A stretch of 64,000 nt of DNA from Pseudomonadota bacterium (GCA_021325555.1 JAJPGY010000040.1:124001-188000); one strand, 5' to 3'. Shown: positions 25,155 to 34,025, numbered from the stretch's first letter. Program-made: numbers and translations. Notes: generated from the letters alone by a model not told the origin.

Positions 25155-26636
25155 TCACGATCCGGCGGGCAGCCGGTGGCGCAGGAGGGGGCGCGGGACG
25201 AACTCGCCGCAAGCCCCGGGCGCCGGCAGCACCTTCCCCGGGTTGCACAGGCCCCGGGGGTCGAAAGACTCCTTCACCCACTGCATGGCCTTGAGATCGG
25301 CGTCGCTGAACAGGATGGGCATCGTGTGGAGCTTCTCGATGCCGATTCCGTGCTCGCCGGACAGCGTCCCGCCCAGGGTCACGCAAAGCTCCAGGATCTC
25401 CTGCCCGGCTTTCATCACCCGCGCCATCTCCTGTTCGTCCTGATGGTAGAGCAGAGCCGGATGCAGGTTGCCGTCGCCGGCGTGATAGACGTTGGCGATG
25501 GTCACGCCGTGCCGGCCGCCGATGGCTTCGATCTCCCGGATCGCCTCGGCCAGCCTGGACCGCGGTATGACCCCATCGAGGACGTAGGCGTGCGGCGCCA
25601 GCCTGCCCAGCGAGCCGAAGGCGGATTTTCTGGCCTTCCAGATCGAGGCCCGCTCGGCGGCGTCGGCGGCCCAGCGCACGCCAAAGGCACCCTCGACGCT
25701 GACGCAGCGGACCACGACCTCGCGCAATGTCTCGATGCCGGCCCGCGAACCGTCCAGCTCGATAATGAGCAGCGACCCCGCGCCGCGATCGAGCCCCATG
25801 TGATGCGCATCGTCGACGGCCCGCAGCGTGAGTCGATCGATAAGCTCCATGGCGGCCGGAATCACGCCGGCGGCCACCACGGCGGACACCGCACGGCCGC
25901 CCGCTTCCACGGATTGAAAGTAGCAGGTCATGGTCTCCACCGCCTCGGGCCTGGGAATCAGCTTCAGCCAGGCCTCCGTCGCGATGCCCAGCGTCCCTTC
26001 GGAACCGACGAAGAGACCGAGCAGATCCAGACCGAGACAATCTCTCGCCCTGCCACCGAACGTGGTGACACTGCCGTCGGCAAGGACCACCGTGATTCCA
26101 TTTACGTGATTGACCGTTGTCCCGTACTTGAGCGTGTGCGGGCCGCCGGAGTTCTCGGCGATGTTGCCGCCGACCGTGGAGGCCGCCTGGCTGGAAGGGT
26201 CGGGCGCGAAGTACAGGCCGAAGCGCTCGGCGGCCAGCGACACGGCGGCGTTCGTGACGCCGGCCTCGACCCTGGCCACCATGTTGTCGGGATCAATCTC
26301 CAGCACCTTTGTCATGCGGGTGAGGGCAAGGCTTATGCCGCCGACCACGGTGGTGGCCCCGCCGGACAACCCGGTGCCGGCGCCGCGCGGCGTCACCGGC
26401 ACAAAGTACCGGTTGGCCAGGCGCACCACCGCCTGGACCTCCTCAGTCGACGCGGGCAGGACGACCAGATCCGGACGGGCTATGTCCAGCGTCTCCCCGT
26501 CACACTCGTAGACGGAGAGGTCCACCTGCGAGGAAAGGACATGACCCTCGCCGACAACCCGCTTGAGCTCGGAGATTAGCTGGCGAAACTTTTCGGATGG
26601 CGGACCGATGGCCTCGGCCCGTTCGCTTTCTGGCAT
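25155..26636 (-). CDS. glcD: FAD-linked oxidase, glycolate oxidase GlcD-like
   Basis: The 493-residue product has an N-terminal FAD-binding domain of the PCMH type (PDLVVLPASTEEVQAVVRLA, VTPRGAGTGLSGGA, DPSSQAASTVGGNIAENSGG, YGTTVNHVNGITVVLADG) and a C-terminal FAD-oxidase domain (VYHAGDGNLHPALLY, GGTLSGEHGIGIEK, DPRGLCNPGKVLP). Such enzymes oxidise 2-hydroxy acids such as glycolate or D-lactate. GlcE and GlcF partners are not adjacent, so it may act alone or with distant subunits. Substrate cannot be fixed from the sequence. Confidence 0.92.
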   Translation of the reverse strand: MPESERAEAIGPPSEKFRQLISELKRVVGEGHVLSSQVDLSVYECDGETLDIARPDLVVLPASTEEVQAVVRLANRYFVPVTPRGAGTGLSGGATTVVGGISLALTRMTKVLEIDPDNMVARVEAGVTNAAVSLAAERFGLYFAPDPSSQAASTVGGNIAENSGGPHTLKYGTTVNHVNGITVVLADGSVTTFGGRARDCLGLDLLGLFVGSEGTLGIATEAWLKLIPRPEAVETMTCYFQSVEAGGRAVSAVVAAGVIPAAMELIDRLTLRAVDDAHHMGLDRGAGSLLIIELDGSRAGIETLREVVVRCVSVEGAFGVRWAADAAERASIWKARKSAFGSLGRLAPHAYVLDGVIPRSRLAEAIREIEAIGGRHGVTIANVYHAGDGNLHPALLYHQDEQEMARVMKAGQEILELCVTLGGTLSGEHGIGIEKLHTMPILFSDADLKAMQWVKESFDPRGLCNPGKVLPAPGACGEFVPRPLLRHRLPAGS

Positions 26637-26669
26637 CGATGAGCCCGGCTGGGTCCGGCCGCTGGCTGA

Positions 26670-27536
26670 TTAACGACCGGAGACTACTTCCCTGTCACCG
26701 ACAGTATAACGGAATCCTCTGCCGCCCATGTCGAAGGAGCCGAACTTGTCCACGGTCATCCGCTGCGATCCCTGCGGGAACTGCAGCACCGCTGAATTGC
26801 CGTCCATCGACTTGACGCACTGGAGGATCAGGGCGTTGAACATGATGTTGGGGCTGCGTTGAACGAGCCTGACATTTGTGATTCTACCCTCGCGCGTCAC
26901 CACGTAGGCTACCCGGGCGACCAGCATCGGATTGGTGCCGAAAGCCTTGGTGGCAAAGAAGTTGAAGCGCTCGAAGATGGCCTGCGCCACCCTGTGGTGC
27001 CAGGCGTCCCACGCCAGCTGCATCTCGGGCGTGGCGTCGGGATCGGTCCGGGCCGTGTCGCCCATGCCCTGCGGCATTCCGGCTTCGAGGTTGCCGTCGT
27101 CGTTCTGGGGCGCAAACTGTCCGGGCACGGCGTTCTGAGGCAGAAGGGCGGTCGTCGCGTCGGGGATGCCTTCCATGCCCTGACCGTTGAAGCGGTGGGA
27201 TTGGTCCGCATTAAGATTGAAGGGCTGCTTGGGCATTATGCTGGCGCCCTGAAATGCGGTTTGCGGAGCGTCAAGCGCCTGGTGCATGGCCGAGTCGTCC
27301 CTGGCAGAGGGATCCGGCTGTCCGGAGAAGGGATCGCCGGCCCTTTCTATGTCCCGACGGCTCAAGCTGGGACCGATTGTCCCGGCCGTGTCGCCGGCGG
27401 CAGGCGCCAGGTAACCTTCCTTGTCCACCTGTCCCCTGAGGAGCTGCCCGGCGAAAGCCTCACGCGGGACCGCCGCAGCAAGCGCCAGCCCGAGCGACGC
27501 GCAGATTGCTATTGATACGGAAAACTTGGAATGCAT
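26670..27536 (-). CDS. Exported protein with TonB-C-like C-terminal domain
   Basis: The 288-residue product starts with a signal peptide (SIAICASLGLALAAAVPREAFA). Residues 30-165 are low-complexity and Pro/Gln/Asn rich, probably disordered. The C-terminal 110 residues look like a TonB C-terminal fold: WHHRVAQAIFERFNFFA, VARVAYVVTREGRITNVRLV, then LQFPQGSQRM. It lacks the N-terminal membrane anchor and Pro-Lys/Glu stretch typical of true TonB, so it is unlikely to be a TonB energy transducer. It is related to the exported protein at 29836-30573, which has the same ordered elements. Confidence 0.78.
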   Translation of the reverse strand: MHSKFSVSIAICASLGLALAAAVPREAFAGQLLRGQVDKEGYLAPAAGDTAGTIGPSLSRRDIERAGDPFSGQPDPSARDDSAMHQALDAPQTAFQGASIMPKQPFNLNADQSHRFNGQGMEGIPDATTALLPQNAVPGQFAPQNDDGNLEAGMPQGMGDTARTDPDATPEMQLAWDAWHHRVAQAIFERFNFFATKAFGTNPMLVARVAYVVTREGRITNVRLVQRSPNIMFNALILQCVKSMDGNSAVLQFPQGSQRMTVDKFGSFDMGGRGFRYTVGDREVVSGR

Positions 27537-27664
27537 GATGTTTCAAACCGTTTCGTCGTCTGGGTATCAGCCCAAGCTAACTGTATCGGAACGGCAGCAA
27601 AAGTAAATGACGGTTTTTCCCAAACGCTTCGTAAATTGCGCATAAGCGGGTACGATCCTGGTCG

Positions 27665-28450
27665 ATGAAAGCGATCATCGACAGCCATGCCCACCTGACC
27701 TGGGACTCGTTCGCCGAGGACCAGGCGGAGGTGATCGACCGCGCCTGCGAGCACGGCGTGGTCCAGATCGTGCAGGCAGGGGTGAACCTATCCACGATTC
27801 CGGAGATGATAAAGATAGCCGATCGCTACCGGCAGATATTCTTCGGCGCCGGTCTCCATCCGCACGAGGCCGGCTCCTGGGGCGATGAGATGGAGACGGC
27901 CGTTATCCGGTCGGCAAGCCATCCGAAGATGGTGGGCATCGGCGAATGCGGGCTCGATTACTATTACGACCACAGCCCGCGCGACCTGCAGAAGGCGGCC
28001 TTCAGGGCGCAGGTGCGGCTGGCCAGGGAGCTGGGCAAGCCCATCATCATCCACACGCGCGAGGCCTGGCAAGACACCTTCCAGATCCTCGAGGAAGAGG
28101 GAAATGGAGAGGTCAGGGGAGTATTCCACTGCTTCACGGGCGGGCCCGACGTTCTGCCGCGGATCCGCGCGCTCGACTTCTACGTCTCCTTCTCCGGCAT
28201 CGTCACCTTCAAGAACGCCAGGCCGGTCCAGGAAGCCGCCACCCTGGTTTCCCCGGACCGCATTCTCGTCGAGACGGACTGCCCGTATCTCGCGCCCGCC
28301 CCGCACCGCGGCAAGCGCAACGAGCCTGCTTACGTCTGGGAGGTGGCGCAGCGGCTGGCCGACCTGCGCAAGGTCGATCTGACCGACATCGCCCGCATCA
28401 CCGTCGAAAACGCGCGGCGGCTTTTCGGCTTGCCGCACCACCCGGTCTAA
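27665..28450 (+). CDS. tatD: TatD family metal-dependent hydrolase
   Basis: The 261-residue product is a TIM-barrel amidohydrolase-superfamily nuclease. Metal-binding motifs are intact: DSHAHL at residues 6-11, GIGECGLDYYYD, IIIHTREAW, GVFHCFTGG and VETDCPYLAPAPHRGKRNEP. TatD proteins act as 3'-5' exonucleases/DNases linked to DNA repair. It overlaps the convergent dprA gene by four bases. Confidence 0.95.
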   Translation: MKAIIDSHAHLTWDSFAEDQAEVIDRACEHGVVQIVQAGVNLSTIPEMIKIADRYRQIFFGAGLHPHEAGSWGDEMETAVIRSASHPKMVGIGECGLDYYYDHSPRDLQKAAFRAQVRLARELGKPIIIHTREAWQDTFQILEEEGNGEVRGVFHCFTGGPDVLPRIRALDFYVSFSGIVTFKNARPVQEAATLVSPDRILVETDCPYLAPAPHRGKRNEPAYVWEVAQRLADLRKVDLTDIARITVENARRLFGLPHHPV

Positions 28451-29580
28451 CGCAGCCGCGAGTAAAAATCACCGGGATGACGGGTGACGACGCCGGCAAG
28501 CTCCAGCATGGTGAGCGTTGCCGAAAGCTCGCCGGCGGGCATTCCGGTCTGCTCGCACAGGTGATCGAAGTGGGTGGGCTCGCCCGAGAGCAGGTCGAAG
28601 ACCTCCTTCTCACGCCCGTAGAGCTCCACCATCGTCGGCACCTGGCGTTCGACGCCTGCCGATACCCAGTTGAGCTCCTGCAAGATCTCCTTGTAGTCGG
28701 TGCACAGGCGGGCCGTGCTCCTGGCGATGAGAGCGTTCGTGCCCCTGGACATCGGGTTGTCGATGCGCCCCGGGATAGCGAACACCTCCCGGTTCTGCTC
28801 GAAGGCCAGCCTGGCCGTGATAAGGGCTCCCGAGGTCTCGCCCGCCTCCACAACAAGGACACCCTGCGACAAGCCGCTTATGATCCGGTTCCGGGCCGGG
28901 AAGCGCCAGGCTTCCGGTTTGGTGCCCGGGAAATATTCGGAGACGACGGCGCCGCGGCCCTCCTCGACGAGCATCTGGTAGAGCGGCCTGTTGGAGGTCG
29001 GATAGCACTGGTCGGGGCCGCAGCCCAAAACGGCCACCGTCTTGCCCTCGCCCTCGAGGGCGGCGCGATGGGCGTACGAGTCGATGCCGACGGCCATGCC
29101 ACTGACGATGGTGACACCTGACTCGGCCAGGGCGGAGGCGAACTCCCTGGCCAGCTTCTGCCCATAGGCCGAGGGGCGGCGGGTACCCACCACGCCCACC
29201 GTCCACTTCAGATCCTCGGGTCTCAGCACCCCCTTTATATAAAGGACGGACGGCGGGTCGTGAATCTCCCGCAACCGCTCCGGGTAATAAGGATGGCAGA
29301 TCGGGTAGGCGGCCACGCCCGCGCGCCGGACCGCCTCGAGCAGGGCCCCGGGATCTATTGATTCACGGCGGGCGATGAAGCTGTCTATCGCCTCCTCGGT
29401 GAGCCCGGGCAGGTACTTGAGGACCGTCCGGGTGGCGCCCCAGGCGTTGGCGCTGCCCTGCAGCTGCTCGCATATCTGCTGCACCCTGCGCGGGCTGATG
29501 CCGGTCCCTTTCACCTGGTCCAGGGCCAGCCAGCAGGCAAGCTCCTTATCCGAAATAAAGTTCGTCGCCGCTCCAGGCAT
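28447..29580 (-). CDS. dprA: DNA processing protein DprA/Smf
   Basis: DprA binds incoming single-stranded DNA and loads RecA during natural transformation. The 377-residue product has an N-terminal helical (HhH/SAM-like) region (KGTGISPRRVQQICEQLQG), the extended Rossmann fold (VGVVGTRRPSAYG, VSGMAVGIDSYAHRAAL, GCGPDQCYPTSNR, SEYFPGTKP, FPARNRIISGLSQGVLVVEA, FAIPGRIDNPMSRGTNALI) and a C-terminal winged-helix domain (REKEVFDLLSG ... LELAGVVTRHPGDFY). With the pilin-like genes at 49.5-53 kb it hints at competence, though no ComE genes are in the window. Confidence 0.95.
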   Translation of the reverse strand: MPGAATNFISDKELACWLALDQVKGTGISPRRVQQICEQLQGSANAWGATRTVLKYLPGLTEEAIDSFIARRESIDPGALLEAVRRAGVAAYPICHPYYPERLREIHDPPSVLYIKGVLRPEDLKWTVGVVGTRRPSAYGQKLAREFASALAESGVTIVSGMAVGIDSYAHRAALEGEGKTVAVLGCGPDQCYPTSNRPLYQMLVEEGRGAVVSEYFPGTKPEAWRFPARNRIISGLSQGVLVVEAGETSGALITARLAFEQNREVFAIPGRIDNPMSRGTNALIARSTARLCTDYKEILQELNWVSAGVERQVPTMVELYGREKEVFDLLSGEPTHFDHLCEQTGMPAGELSATLTMLELAGVVTRHPGDFYSRLR

Positions 29581-29641
29581 GATCGCGCTTCGCTCCCGTC
29601 GGTCTGCCGGGGGTCCGGGCAGTACGAAAGGTACACACTTA

Positions 29642-29672
29642 AGTATACGAACGGGGCAGGCGAAAAGTTCAA
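29642..29672 (-). promoter_or_regulatory. Candidate promoter for dprA
   Basis: On the minus strand TTGAAC (29672-29667) and TATACT (29647-29642) are separated by 19 bases, slightly long. The -10 lies 61 bases before the dprA start. Confidence 0.35.
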
Positions 29673-29736
29673 TCGTCCGAAATGCCGGCCGGGCGGGCTC
29701 TCGAGCGCCCTACGTGGAATCCCGCCGCAGCTACGT

Positions 29737-29766
29737 AGTTTCACCGGTTACACAGGCGGTGAAACT
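29737..29766. promoter_or_regulatory. Perfect 10-bp inverted repeat in divergent promoter region
   Basis: AGTTTCACCG (29737-29746) is the exact reverse complement of CGGTGAAACT (29757-29766), separated by 10 bases. It lies between the divergent dprA and 29836 genes and is followed by TTCTATATTT. It could be an operator or a leader hairpin. Confidence 0.5.
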
Positions 29767-29835
29767 TTCTATATTTGGTTACGGTCGAGCCAAAACGGTC
29801 GCCGCCACAGGCGCCGTCTTCTCCCAAAACGGTCG

Positions 29836-30573
29836 ATGACGATGACAAAGCCACTCAATCTCCCCGCTCCCTCACCCCGGCGACCGGCGCTTCTCGGTCT
29901 GGCGGCGGCCTTTCTGCTTTCGCCGTGGGCGACTGCGCCCGGGCAGGCGGCGCAAGACTTCCTCACCCCGCAGAAACAGCCGTTTCACCTGCGCGCGGCG
30001 GTAGACGATCGCGCCGCCGGGCCTCAGAACGAAGAGCGCCCGCAGCTTTCGCGCGAGGATGTCGCCCTCATTCCCCCTCAGTCCCAGCCGCCGCTCTCGC
30101 GCTTCGATCTGGGCGCCGGCGAGGGCGTGAACCTGGCTCCACCCCAAAGGGCCCAGCAGGAGGAGCCGCAAAGCTCGCTCAACGAATACGGCGTCGACTG
30201 GTCGCGCTGGGTGGGCGAGCTCAACGACCGCTGGTATCTCAATCTGAAGAATCTGGAGGATCAATCCGGCTACCAGTTCCACACGGTGCGCCCGGCGCTT
30301 ATCAAGTTCACCTGTTATCCCAACGGGCAGATCGGCGATATCTCGCTCAAGCAGAGCTCGGGCGTGGATCTTTACGACCGCATGCAGGTCGAGGCCCTGT
30401 TGCAGGTCACCCCCCTGCCGCCTTTTCCCCGGGGCACGCAGCGCACCAGCTTCACCTTGATGCAGGGCTGGGAGTCGCATCCGCGCAAGCGCGGCGAGCA
30501 GGATTACAGACCGGGCGGATTCGCTCGTGGAATTCCAATGGAGATAGTCAGACAATGGTTCAGCACGCGTTAA
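29836..30573 (+). CDS. Exported protein with TonB-C-like C-terminal domain
   Basis: The 245-residue product has a signal peptide (LLGLAAAFLLSPWATAPGQA), a Pro/Gln-rich linker, and a C-terminal domain with DWSRWVGELNDRWY, IKFTCYPNGQIGDISLKQ and PFPRGTQRTSFTL. The order and the FP-x-G-[ST]-QR motif match the exported protein at 26670-27536, so the two are probable paralogues of a TonB-C-like family without a membrane anchor. It overlaps the next gene by 19 bases, implying coupled expression with the TPR-PDZ protein. Function unknown. Confidence 0.8.
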   Translation: MTMTKPLNLPAPSPRRPALLGLAAAFLLSPWATAPGQAAQDFLTPQKQPFHLRAAVDDRAAGPQNEERPQLSREDVALIPPQSQPPLSRFDLGAGEGVNLAPPQRAQQEEPQSSLNEYGVDWSRWVGELNDRWYLNLKNLEDQSGYQFHTVRPALIKFTCYPNGQIGDISLKQSSGVDLYDRMQVEALLQVTPLPPFPRGTQRTSFTLMQGWESHPRKRGEQDYRPGGFARGIPMEIVRQWFSTR

Positions 30574-31964
30574 GCATCTCATCCGCCAGGGCGGCGCTGA
30601 GCACCGCTTGCTCGTTTACCCTCGCCGCCCTGCTCGCGGGGCTCTCCCCATCGGCGTGTTTGGCAGCCGCCGAGCAGGGGCAGGACGTGTCCGCGCTTGC
30701 GCGGCTGGAGAATCGCCTGTTCTTCACCAGCTACTCGCACGATTCGCTGGCCGCCAGGCTCGATCGGCTGGAGAAGCGCGTCTTCGGCGAAATTGTCGGC
30801 GGCTCCAATGAGGAGCGGCTGGCCAGGCTGGTGGCGAGCCAGAATGCCCCGCTCAACCCGGAGGCCATCCAGAATCAGGCCGAGCAGGCGGCGCCCGTCT
30901 CCCAGCCGGTAGACCCGGAGCAGGCCCTTCCTGCGGCGACATTCACCCTGAGCGGGCAGGAGTGCGTGGCCCGCCCGCCGGTGGGGGTCGAAAGGCGCGA
31001 AGCGGGCGTGCAGCCGGCCGGCAACGAGCCAGATGAGCAGGATTGCGCAATCGAGCGCGCGCGGGTGGCGGTCGAAGCCGCCAAAGACGAGGAGATAAAG
31101 GGGCTTCTGGCCGACGCGGTGGCCCTCTGGCGCGCCCAGCGGGCCCAGGAGGCGATCGAGAAGTTCGAGCAGGTAATCCGCCTCGATCCGCAAAACGCCC
31201 AGGCGCACTTCAGCATGGGGATCATCGAGGAATCGCACGGCAACTATGCGGAGGCCCTGTCCAGCTACAAGCAGGCGTCGCAGGCCAATCCGGCCAACAA
31301 GGATTACCGGGAGGCCGTGCAGGCCGTCGAGCGCAAGCTCAACTCCAAGCAGGCTGCCGTCGGTAAGCGCTCCGAGCTCACGGGGCTGGCCGAGCAGGCC
31401 ACCGCCGCCTACAAGCGGGGCGAGTACCTGTCGGCGCTCGATCTCTACAAGCGGCTCGATCAAAAGGTTCCCAACCAGGCCCTGGTCAAATACAACATAG
31501 GCACCATCTACCTGGTCATGAGGCAGCCCGAGGAGGCGCTGGGCTATTACAGGCAGGCCCGCAAGCTGAATCCCAGGGAGGAGCGCTACGCCCGGGCTTA
31601 CGAGGAGCTGCAGGCCACCCTGCACAAGGATGAGGAGCTGCGGCGCCAGAACGAGAACGCGATAAAGCAGCAGTCCAGGTTCAATACCTTCAAGCCCGAG
31701 CCGGCGCCAGGCAACCAGGGCGCCATGGCCAGCTTCGGCATCCTGGGCAAGTCATCGTCCGAGGGGGTGACGATAACCACCATCGGCATAGCCAGCAAGG
31801 CAGCGCAGGCCGGGCTGCAGCGCGGCGACATCATAAAGGCCGTGGACGGCACGATCGTCAAGAGCACCGGCGAACTCAACGAGATCCTCTCGCGCCGGTC
31901 GCCGGAACAGCCGGTGCAGCTCATGGTGCAGCGCGCCAGGAGGCTGGCCCAGGTGGCGCTCTAA
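30555..31964 (+). CDS. Exported TPR protein with C-terminal PDZ domain
   Basis: The 469-residue product has a signal peptide (FTLAALLAGLSPSACLAAA), then a 44-residue motif (residues 52-95, LENRLFFTSYSHDSLAARLD and on) shared with the TPR protein at 55501. A linker leads to TPR units (IEKFEQVIRLDPQNAQAHFS, SYKQASQANPANKDY, LYKRLDQKVPNQALVKYNI, EEALGYYRQARKLNPREERY). The C-terminal PDZ domain is ITTIGIASKAAQAGLQRGDI then IKAVDG. It probably scaffolds periplasmic or surface proteins. The ATG at 30555 lies inside the end of the upstream gene; the open frame extends far upstream but without family features. Confidence 0.85.
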   Translation: MVQHALSISSARAALSTACSFTLAALLAGLSPSACLAAAEQGQDVSALARLENRLFFTSYSHDSLAARLDRLEKRVFGEIVGGSNEERLARLVASQNAPLNPEAIQNQAEQAAPVSQPVDPEQALPAATFTLSGQECVARPPVGVERREAGVQPAGNEPDEQDCAIERARVAVEAAKDEEIKGLLADAVALWRAQRAQEAIEKFEQVIRLDPQNAQAHFSMGIIEESHGNYAEALSSYKQASQANPANKDYREAVQAVERKLNSKQAAVGKRSELTGLAEQATAAYKRGEYLSALDLYKRLDQKVPNQALVKYNIGTIYLVMRQPEEALGYYRQARKLNPREERYARAYEELQATLHKDEELRRQNENAIKQQSRFNTFKPEPAPGNQGAMASFGILGKSSSEGVTITTIGIASKAAQAGLQRGDIIKAVDGTIVKSTGELNEILSRRSPEQPVQLMVQRARRLAQVAL

Positions 31965-31972
31965 GCCAGGCA

Positions 31973-31989
31973 GCCCGCCGGCGGCGGGC
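31973..31989 (+). repeat. GC-rich hairpin after the TPR-PDZ gene
   Basis: GCCCGCC-GGC-GGCGGGC forms a perfect 7-bp stem eight bases after the stop codon. No U tract follows, so it is at best a Rho-dependent or stabilising structure. Confidence 0.4.
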
Positions 31990-32116
31990 GCATTGTCCAC
32001 AACAGCTTCTCGGGAATCGCTGCGCGGGTCTGGCTCGATCGGGCGGGCATGCTGCGCCTGGTCGATATGATGCACGGGCGCGGGCTGCGCAATTTTCAGG
32101 TGCGGCGCGGTTCCAG

Positions 32117-33283
32117 TCAGCGCTGCACCGCCGGTGATGGCACCGGCTCGGCGGGGCGCTCGGACACTTGCACAATGTTGTAGACGGTGTCGCGCTCGAC
32201 CGGGATGTAGCCCGCCTCGGCGATCAGATCCTCCATGCGGTCCTTGGCCATCTGCAATGGCGTCCTGGCCCCGGCGGCGTGGGTGATCTTCTCCTCGAGG
32301 ATGGTGCCGTCCATGTCGTCGGCCCCGAAGGAGAGAGCCCTCTGGGCGAGCGCCACGCCGAGCTGGATCCAGTAAGCCTTGATGTGCGGGAAGTTGTCGA
32401 GCAACAAGCGCGAGACGGCCACGTCCTTCAGAAGATCCTCGGCAGCGGGCTCGCGGACCTCGTCCTTGATGTCGCTGCCCTCGTAGTAGCACTTGAGGGG
32501 AATGAAGCACTGGAAGCCGCCTGACCTGTCCTGCTGCTCCCTGAGCAGGAGCAGGTGATCTACCTTGTTCTCCACCGACTCGCCTATGCCGGTGAGCATG
32601 GTGGCGTTCGTCTTCAACCCGAGCCGATGAGCGACACCGTGAATGGACAGCCAGACGGCGGCCGGCGTCTTTTTTACCTTCATGCGCGACCTGACCGCCT
32701 CGTCGAAGATCTCCGCGCCGCCGCCGGGCATGGAGCCGAGACCGGCATCGATGAGCCGCACAAGCACCTCCTCATGACCGATTCCGGCTAATCTGGCCAG
32801 GTAGTCAATCTCGACGGCGGTGAGCGCTTTCATGTGGATGTGCGGGAGCTCGCTGCGTATGCGGCGCAGAACCTCCTCGTAATAGTTGATGTCGCACGAC
32901 GGGTGCAGGCCGCCGACCATGTGAATCTCTCTGATGCCCAGGGCGGCGCCCCTGCGAGCCTCCTCCATCACCCGGTCCACCGACCAGCGATAGGCCTTCG
33001 ACCGCTCATCCGGGTTGGCGTACGAGCAGAAGCGGCAGGTTTCCGCACAGTAGTTGGTCGGGTTCAGGTGCATGTTGTGTATGTAGTAAACGTACCGCTC
33101 CCGGCCCGGCCCGGCTTTTTGCCTTCTGGCGTATTCGGCCAGGCCGCCCACCGCCTCCAGATCGTCGCAGCCATAGAGCGCCACCGCGTCCTCGCGGGAC
33201 AATCGCTTGCCGGCCAGCACCTTGTCGGCTATGCCCGCCAGCGGGTGCGAGGGCGGCAGTCTTTTTTCGACCGAAAGCGACAC
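32117..33283 (-). CDS. mqnE: Aminofutalosine synthase-like radical SAM enzyme (MqnE)
   Basis: The 388-residue product is a radical SAM enzyme with the cluster motif C-x3-C-x2-C (NPTNYCAETCRFCSYAN). MqnE joins SAM to 3-enolpyruvyl benzoate, an early futalosine-pathway step to menaquinone. Features that fit MqnE better than MqnC are HMVGGLHPSCDINYYEEVL, KALTAVEIDYLARLAGI, GSMPGGGAEIFDEAVR, LGLKTNATMLTGIGES and DDMDGTILEEKITHAAGA. The start is a GTG at 33283 with AAGGAG seven bases upstream; the longer open frame upstream has no family similarity. No other mqn gene is in the window. Confidence 0.9.
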   Translation of the reverse strand: MSLSVEKRLPPSHPLAGIADKVLAGKRLSREDAVALYGCDDLEAVGGLAEYARRQKAGPGRERYVYYIHNMHLNPTNYCAETCRFCSYANPDERSKAYRWSVDRVMEEARRGAALGIREIHMVGGLHPSCDINYYEEVLRRIRSELPHIHMKALTAVEIDYLARLAGIGHEEVLVRLIDAGLGSMPGGGAEIFDEAVRSRMKVKKTPAAVWLSIHGVAHRLGLKTNATMLTGIGESVENKVDHLLLLREQQDRSGGFQCFIPLKCYYEGSDIKDEVREPAAEDLLKDVAVSRLLLDNFPHIKAYWIQLGVALAQRALSFGADDMDGTILEEKITHAAGARTPLQMAKDRMEDLIAEAGYIPVERDTVYNIVQVSERPAEPVPSPAVQR

Positions 33284-33507
33284 GAGATTACTCCTTGAAC
33301 ATCCGCCTGTCCGGGCGACCAACCCGCCGATCGTAACATGGCGGCGGCAGCCGATCTCCCAGGCGAAAGCACGCCGGCGACCGCACCGCCGCAGAGGCGG
33401 CACGATTCGGACAGGGGCGATAGATCCCACCCGACCCGGCATGCCCCGCGGACGCTGCCTTTGTGGGGCGCTCTATGGGCTCCGGAATAGAAAAATATAA
33501 GCAAACC

Positions 33508-33519
33508 AGAGATATCTCT
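33508..33519. promoter_or_regulatory. 12-bp palindrome upstream of the FHA gene
   Basis: AGAGATATCTCT is a perfect palindrome in the mqnE/FHA divergent spacer. It shares a GATATC core with the palindrome at 36690-36699. Confidence 0.4.
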
Positions 33520-33577
33520 ACTGACAACCCGGGAATAATGGTTAGTGAGCAAAGCTTTGAGGGGAACTCTGCGCCTT

Positions 33578-34003
33578 ATGGTCCTTTCATTTGGGAAACA
33601 AAGACCTTTGCCATCCACCGAAGCGGTCAACGCACCGCGCGAGCCGCGCTTACAGACATTCCGTCCGCTCAGCCGCAGCCCGTACCGCCTCTACCATCCG
33701 GCGTCCGGTCGCGGCTGGTGGCTGCGGCCCGGCGAGAACACGATCGGGCGCGGTCTGGACAACGACATCGTGATGACCGACCTGTCCATCTCGCGGAACC
33801 ACGCCAAGATTATCGTCGAAGGCTCGGTGCTCACCATAAAGGATACGAAGAGCACCAACGGCGTCTTTGTCGCCGGCGAAAGGGTCAAGCACTCGAGCCT
33901 GCACCTGGACGCCCTCTTCCGCCTGGGAAATGTCGAGCTGTCCGTGACCAGACCGAGCATGGACGCCCGCGACGACGACATCTGGTCGCGGGCCTGGGAT
34001 TAG
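33578..34003 (+). CDS. FHA domain protein
   Basis: The product (141 residues from this ATG) has a single forkhead-associated domain, which binds phosphothreonine peptides. Core motifs are intact: GRGLDNDIVMTDLSISRNHAKI and TKSTNGVFVAGERV, including the conserved GR, S-x-x-H and NG residues. An upstream GTG at 33545 would add 11 residues, and neither start has a well-spaced ribosome-binding site. It is convergent with nurA, next to the pseudokinase gene, which makes a phospho-signalling context plausible. No active Ser/Thr kinase is seen in the window. Confidence 0.87.
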   Translation: MVLSFGKQRPLPSTEAVNAPREPRLQTFRPLSRSPYRLYHPASGRGWWLRPGENTIGRGLDNDIVMTDLSISRNHAKIIVEGSVLTIKDTKSTNGVFVAGERVKHSSLHLDALFRLGNVELSVTRPSMDARDDDIWSRAWD

Positions 34004-34025
34004 GCGGCGGCGCCACGTATGGATA

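Noticed and set aside
25176-26579. 467-codon open frame antisense to the GlcD-like gene
   Set aside because: Shadow of a gene with complete FAD-binding motifs; no domain in the antisense product.
26670-27536. TonB energy transducer
   Set aside because: The C-terminal domain looks similar, but the protein has a cleavable signal peptide and no Pro/Lys/Glu spacer, and ExbB/ExbD are absent nearby.
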